From Pseudomonas batumici (GTDB lineage Bacteria; Pseudomonadota; Gammaproteobacteria; Pseudomonadales; Pseudomonadaceae): a stretch of 64,000 bases of DNA. The DNA is taken from NCBI RefSeq assembly GCF_000820515.1, contig NZ_JXDG01000003.1:186001-250000 (forward strand), given 5' to 3'. Both the position numbers and the translations under genes were made by a program. Below the pieces are notes generated by a model. The model was not told where the DNA came from and searched no databases. It was given only the letters and a program-made list of their open reading frames with translations. Below, in pieces: positions 63,331 through 64,000 of the stretch (positions are counted from its first letter, which is position 1; each line of letters opens with the position of its first letter).

Positions 63331-63423
63331 ATGCGCCGATTGTCCGTAACCTCGGCGTGCAATTGCCTGACCGCCTGGTCACGGGTAAAGTGCCGCTCCC
63401 CCCGTTTTACCTGAGATCATCCC

Positions 63424-64000
63424 ATGAGCCAGTCCCTTGATATTGCCGTGATCGGCGCCACCGGCACCGTCGGTGAGACCCTGGTACAGATCCTCGAAGA
63501 ACGCGATTTTCCCATCGCCAACCTGCACCTGCTGGCCAGCAGCGAGTCGGCGGGGCACTCGGTGCCGTTCCGGGGCAAGAACGTGCGGGTGCGCGAAGTC
63601 GATGAATTCGACTTCGGCAAAGTCCAGCTGGTGTTTTTTGCCGCCGGTCCGGCCGTCACCCTCAGCTTTGCGCCGCGTGCCACGGCGGCGGGCTGCGCGA
63701 TTATCGACCTGTCCGGCGCCTTGCCCGCACCCCACGTCGTGCCGGAGGCCAACGCCCCGGTGCTGAAGACGCTGGGCAAGCCGGTGCAGGTCAGCAGCCC
63801 GAGCGCCGCGGCCACGGCGCTGGCGGTGGTGCTGGCGCCGCTCAAGGGTCTGGACATCCAGCGGGTGAACCTGACGGCCTGTCTGGCGGTATCGAGCCAG
63901 GGCCGTGAGGCGGTGACCGAACTGGCCCGACAAACGGCGGAGTTGTTGAACGCCCGTCCGCTGGAGCCGCGCTTTTTTGATCGACAGATGGCATTCAACC
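63424..64000 (+). CDS. Aspartate-semialdehyde dehydrogenase-like protein (Usg family), N-terminal part
   Basis: The frame is open to the end of the window, giving the first 192 residues of about 335. LDIAVIGATGTVGETLVQIL is the NADP motif. At the position of the catalytic Cys region the sequence reads VQVSSPSAAATALAVVLAPL, without the Cys found in Asd. This is the Usg-type paralogue that follows asd in pseudomonads, upstream of fimV and truA; it is probably not an active dehydrogenase and its function is unknown. Confidence 0.88.
   Translation, partial: MSQSLDIAVIGATGTVGETLVQILEERDFPIANLHLLASSESAGHSVPFRGKNVRVREVDEFDFGKVQLVFFAAGPAVTLSFAPRATAAGCAIIDLSGALPAPHVVPEANAPVLKTLGKPVQVSSPSAAATALAVVLAPLKGLDIQRVNLTACLAVSSQGREAVTELARQTAELLNARPLEPRFFDRQMAFN

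Overview
The window is a high-GC Pseudomonas chromosome segment, most likely from the P. fluorescens complex. The evidence is a polar-flagellum cluster controlled by FleQ and FleSR, an hcnABC hydrogen cyanide operon with an RsmA/E-type leader site, P. fluorescens-type REP/REPIN palindromes (TGTGGGAGCCGGC...), and the gltX and leuCD-leuB-asd neighbourhoods in the usual Pseudomonas order.

Layout. 1-2662: end of flgK and complete flgL. 2763-23725: a large flagellin-glycosylation island between flgL and fliC. It holds two giant multi-domain glycosyltransferases, a CDP-sugar cassette (cytidylyltransferase, 4,6-dehydratase, RmlC-like epimerase, C-methyltransferase, aminotransferase, acyltransferase, CmcI-like O-methyltransferase), a pseudaminic acid cassette (pseB remnant, pseC, methylase, pseF, fused pseG-pseH, pseI), a FabH-like ketoacyl synthase, a Maf-like protein and a small unknown gene. 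Many of these genes overlap by 4 bases and so look translationally coupled. 23810-35204: fliC, flaG, fliD, fliS, fliT, fleQ, fleS, fleR, fliE, fliF and fliG, with sigma-28 and sigma-54 promoter matches.

At about 35385 the flagellar operon stops abruptly. About 56 codons of fliH are joined to the 3' quarter of a cusA-type metal RND pump gene, so both genes are broken. This marks a large deletion, a rearrangement or an assembly misjoin. Beyond it come hcnABC, a HigBA-like toxin-antitoxin pair, mntH, a small exported SH3-like protein, a hydroxyacid dehydrogenase, an aldehyde dehydrogenase with a divergent LysR gene, and an EmrAB-like efflux pair (36239-48404).

48647-64000 is core chromosome: gltX, tRNA-Ala(GGC) and tRNA-Glu(UUC) behind a strong promoter, a TetR regulator, a thioesterase, dusC, ibpA with a sigma-32 promoter and a ROSE-like RNA thermometer, a five-PAS GGDEF-EAL protein, a LysR gene divergent from leuC, then leuC, leuD, a methyltransferase, leuB, asd and the start of a second asd-like gene.

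Main points of interest: the fliH/cusA junction; the pseB remnant directly upstream of otherwise intact pse genes; an unusual CDP-linked, C-methylated amino-sugar pathway apparently serving flagellin glycosylation; a 53-base nested palindrome between the first glycosyltransferase and the CDP-sugar operon; and the ROSE-type leader of ibpA.
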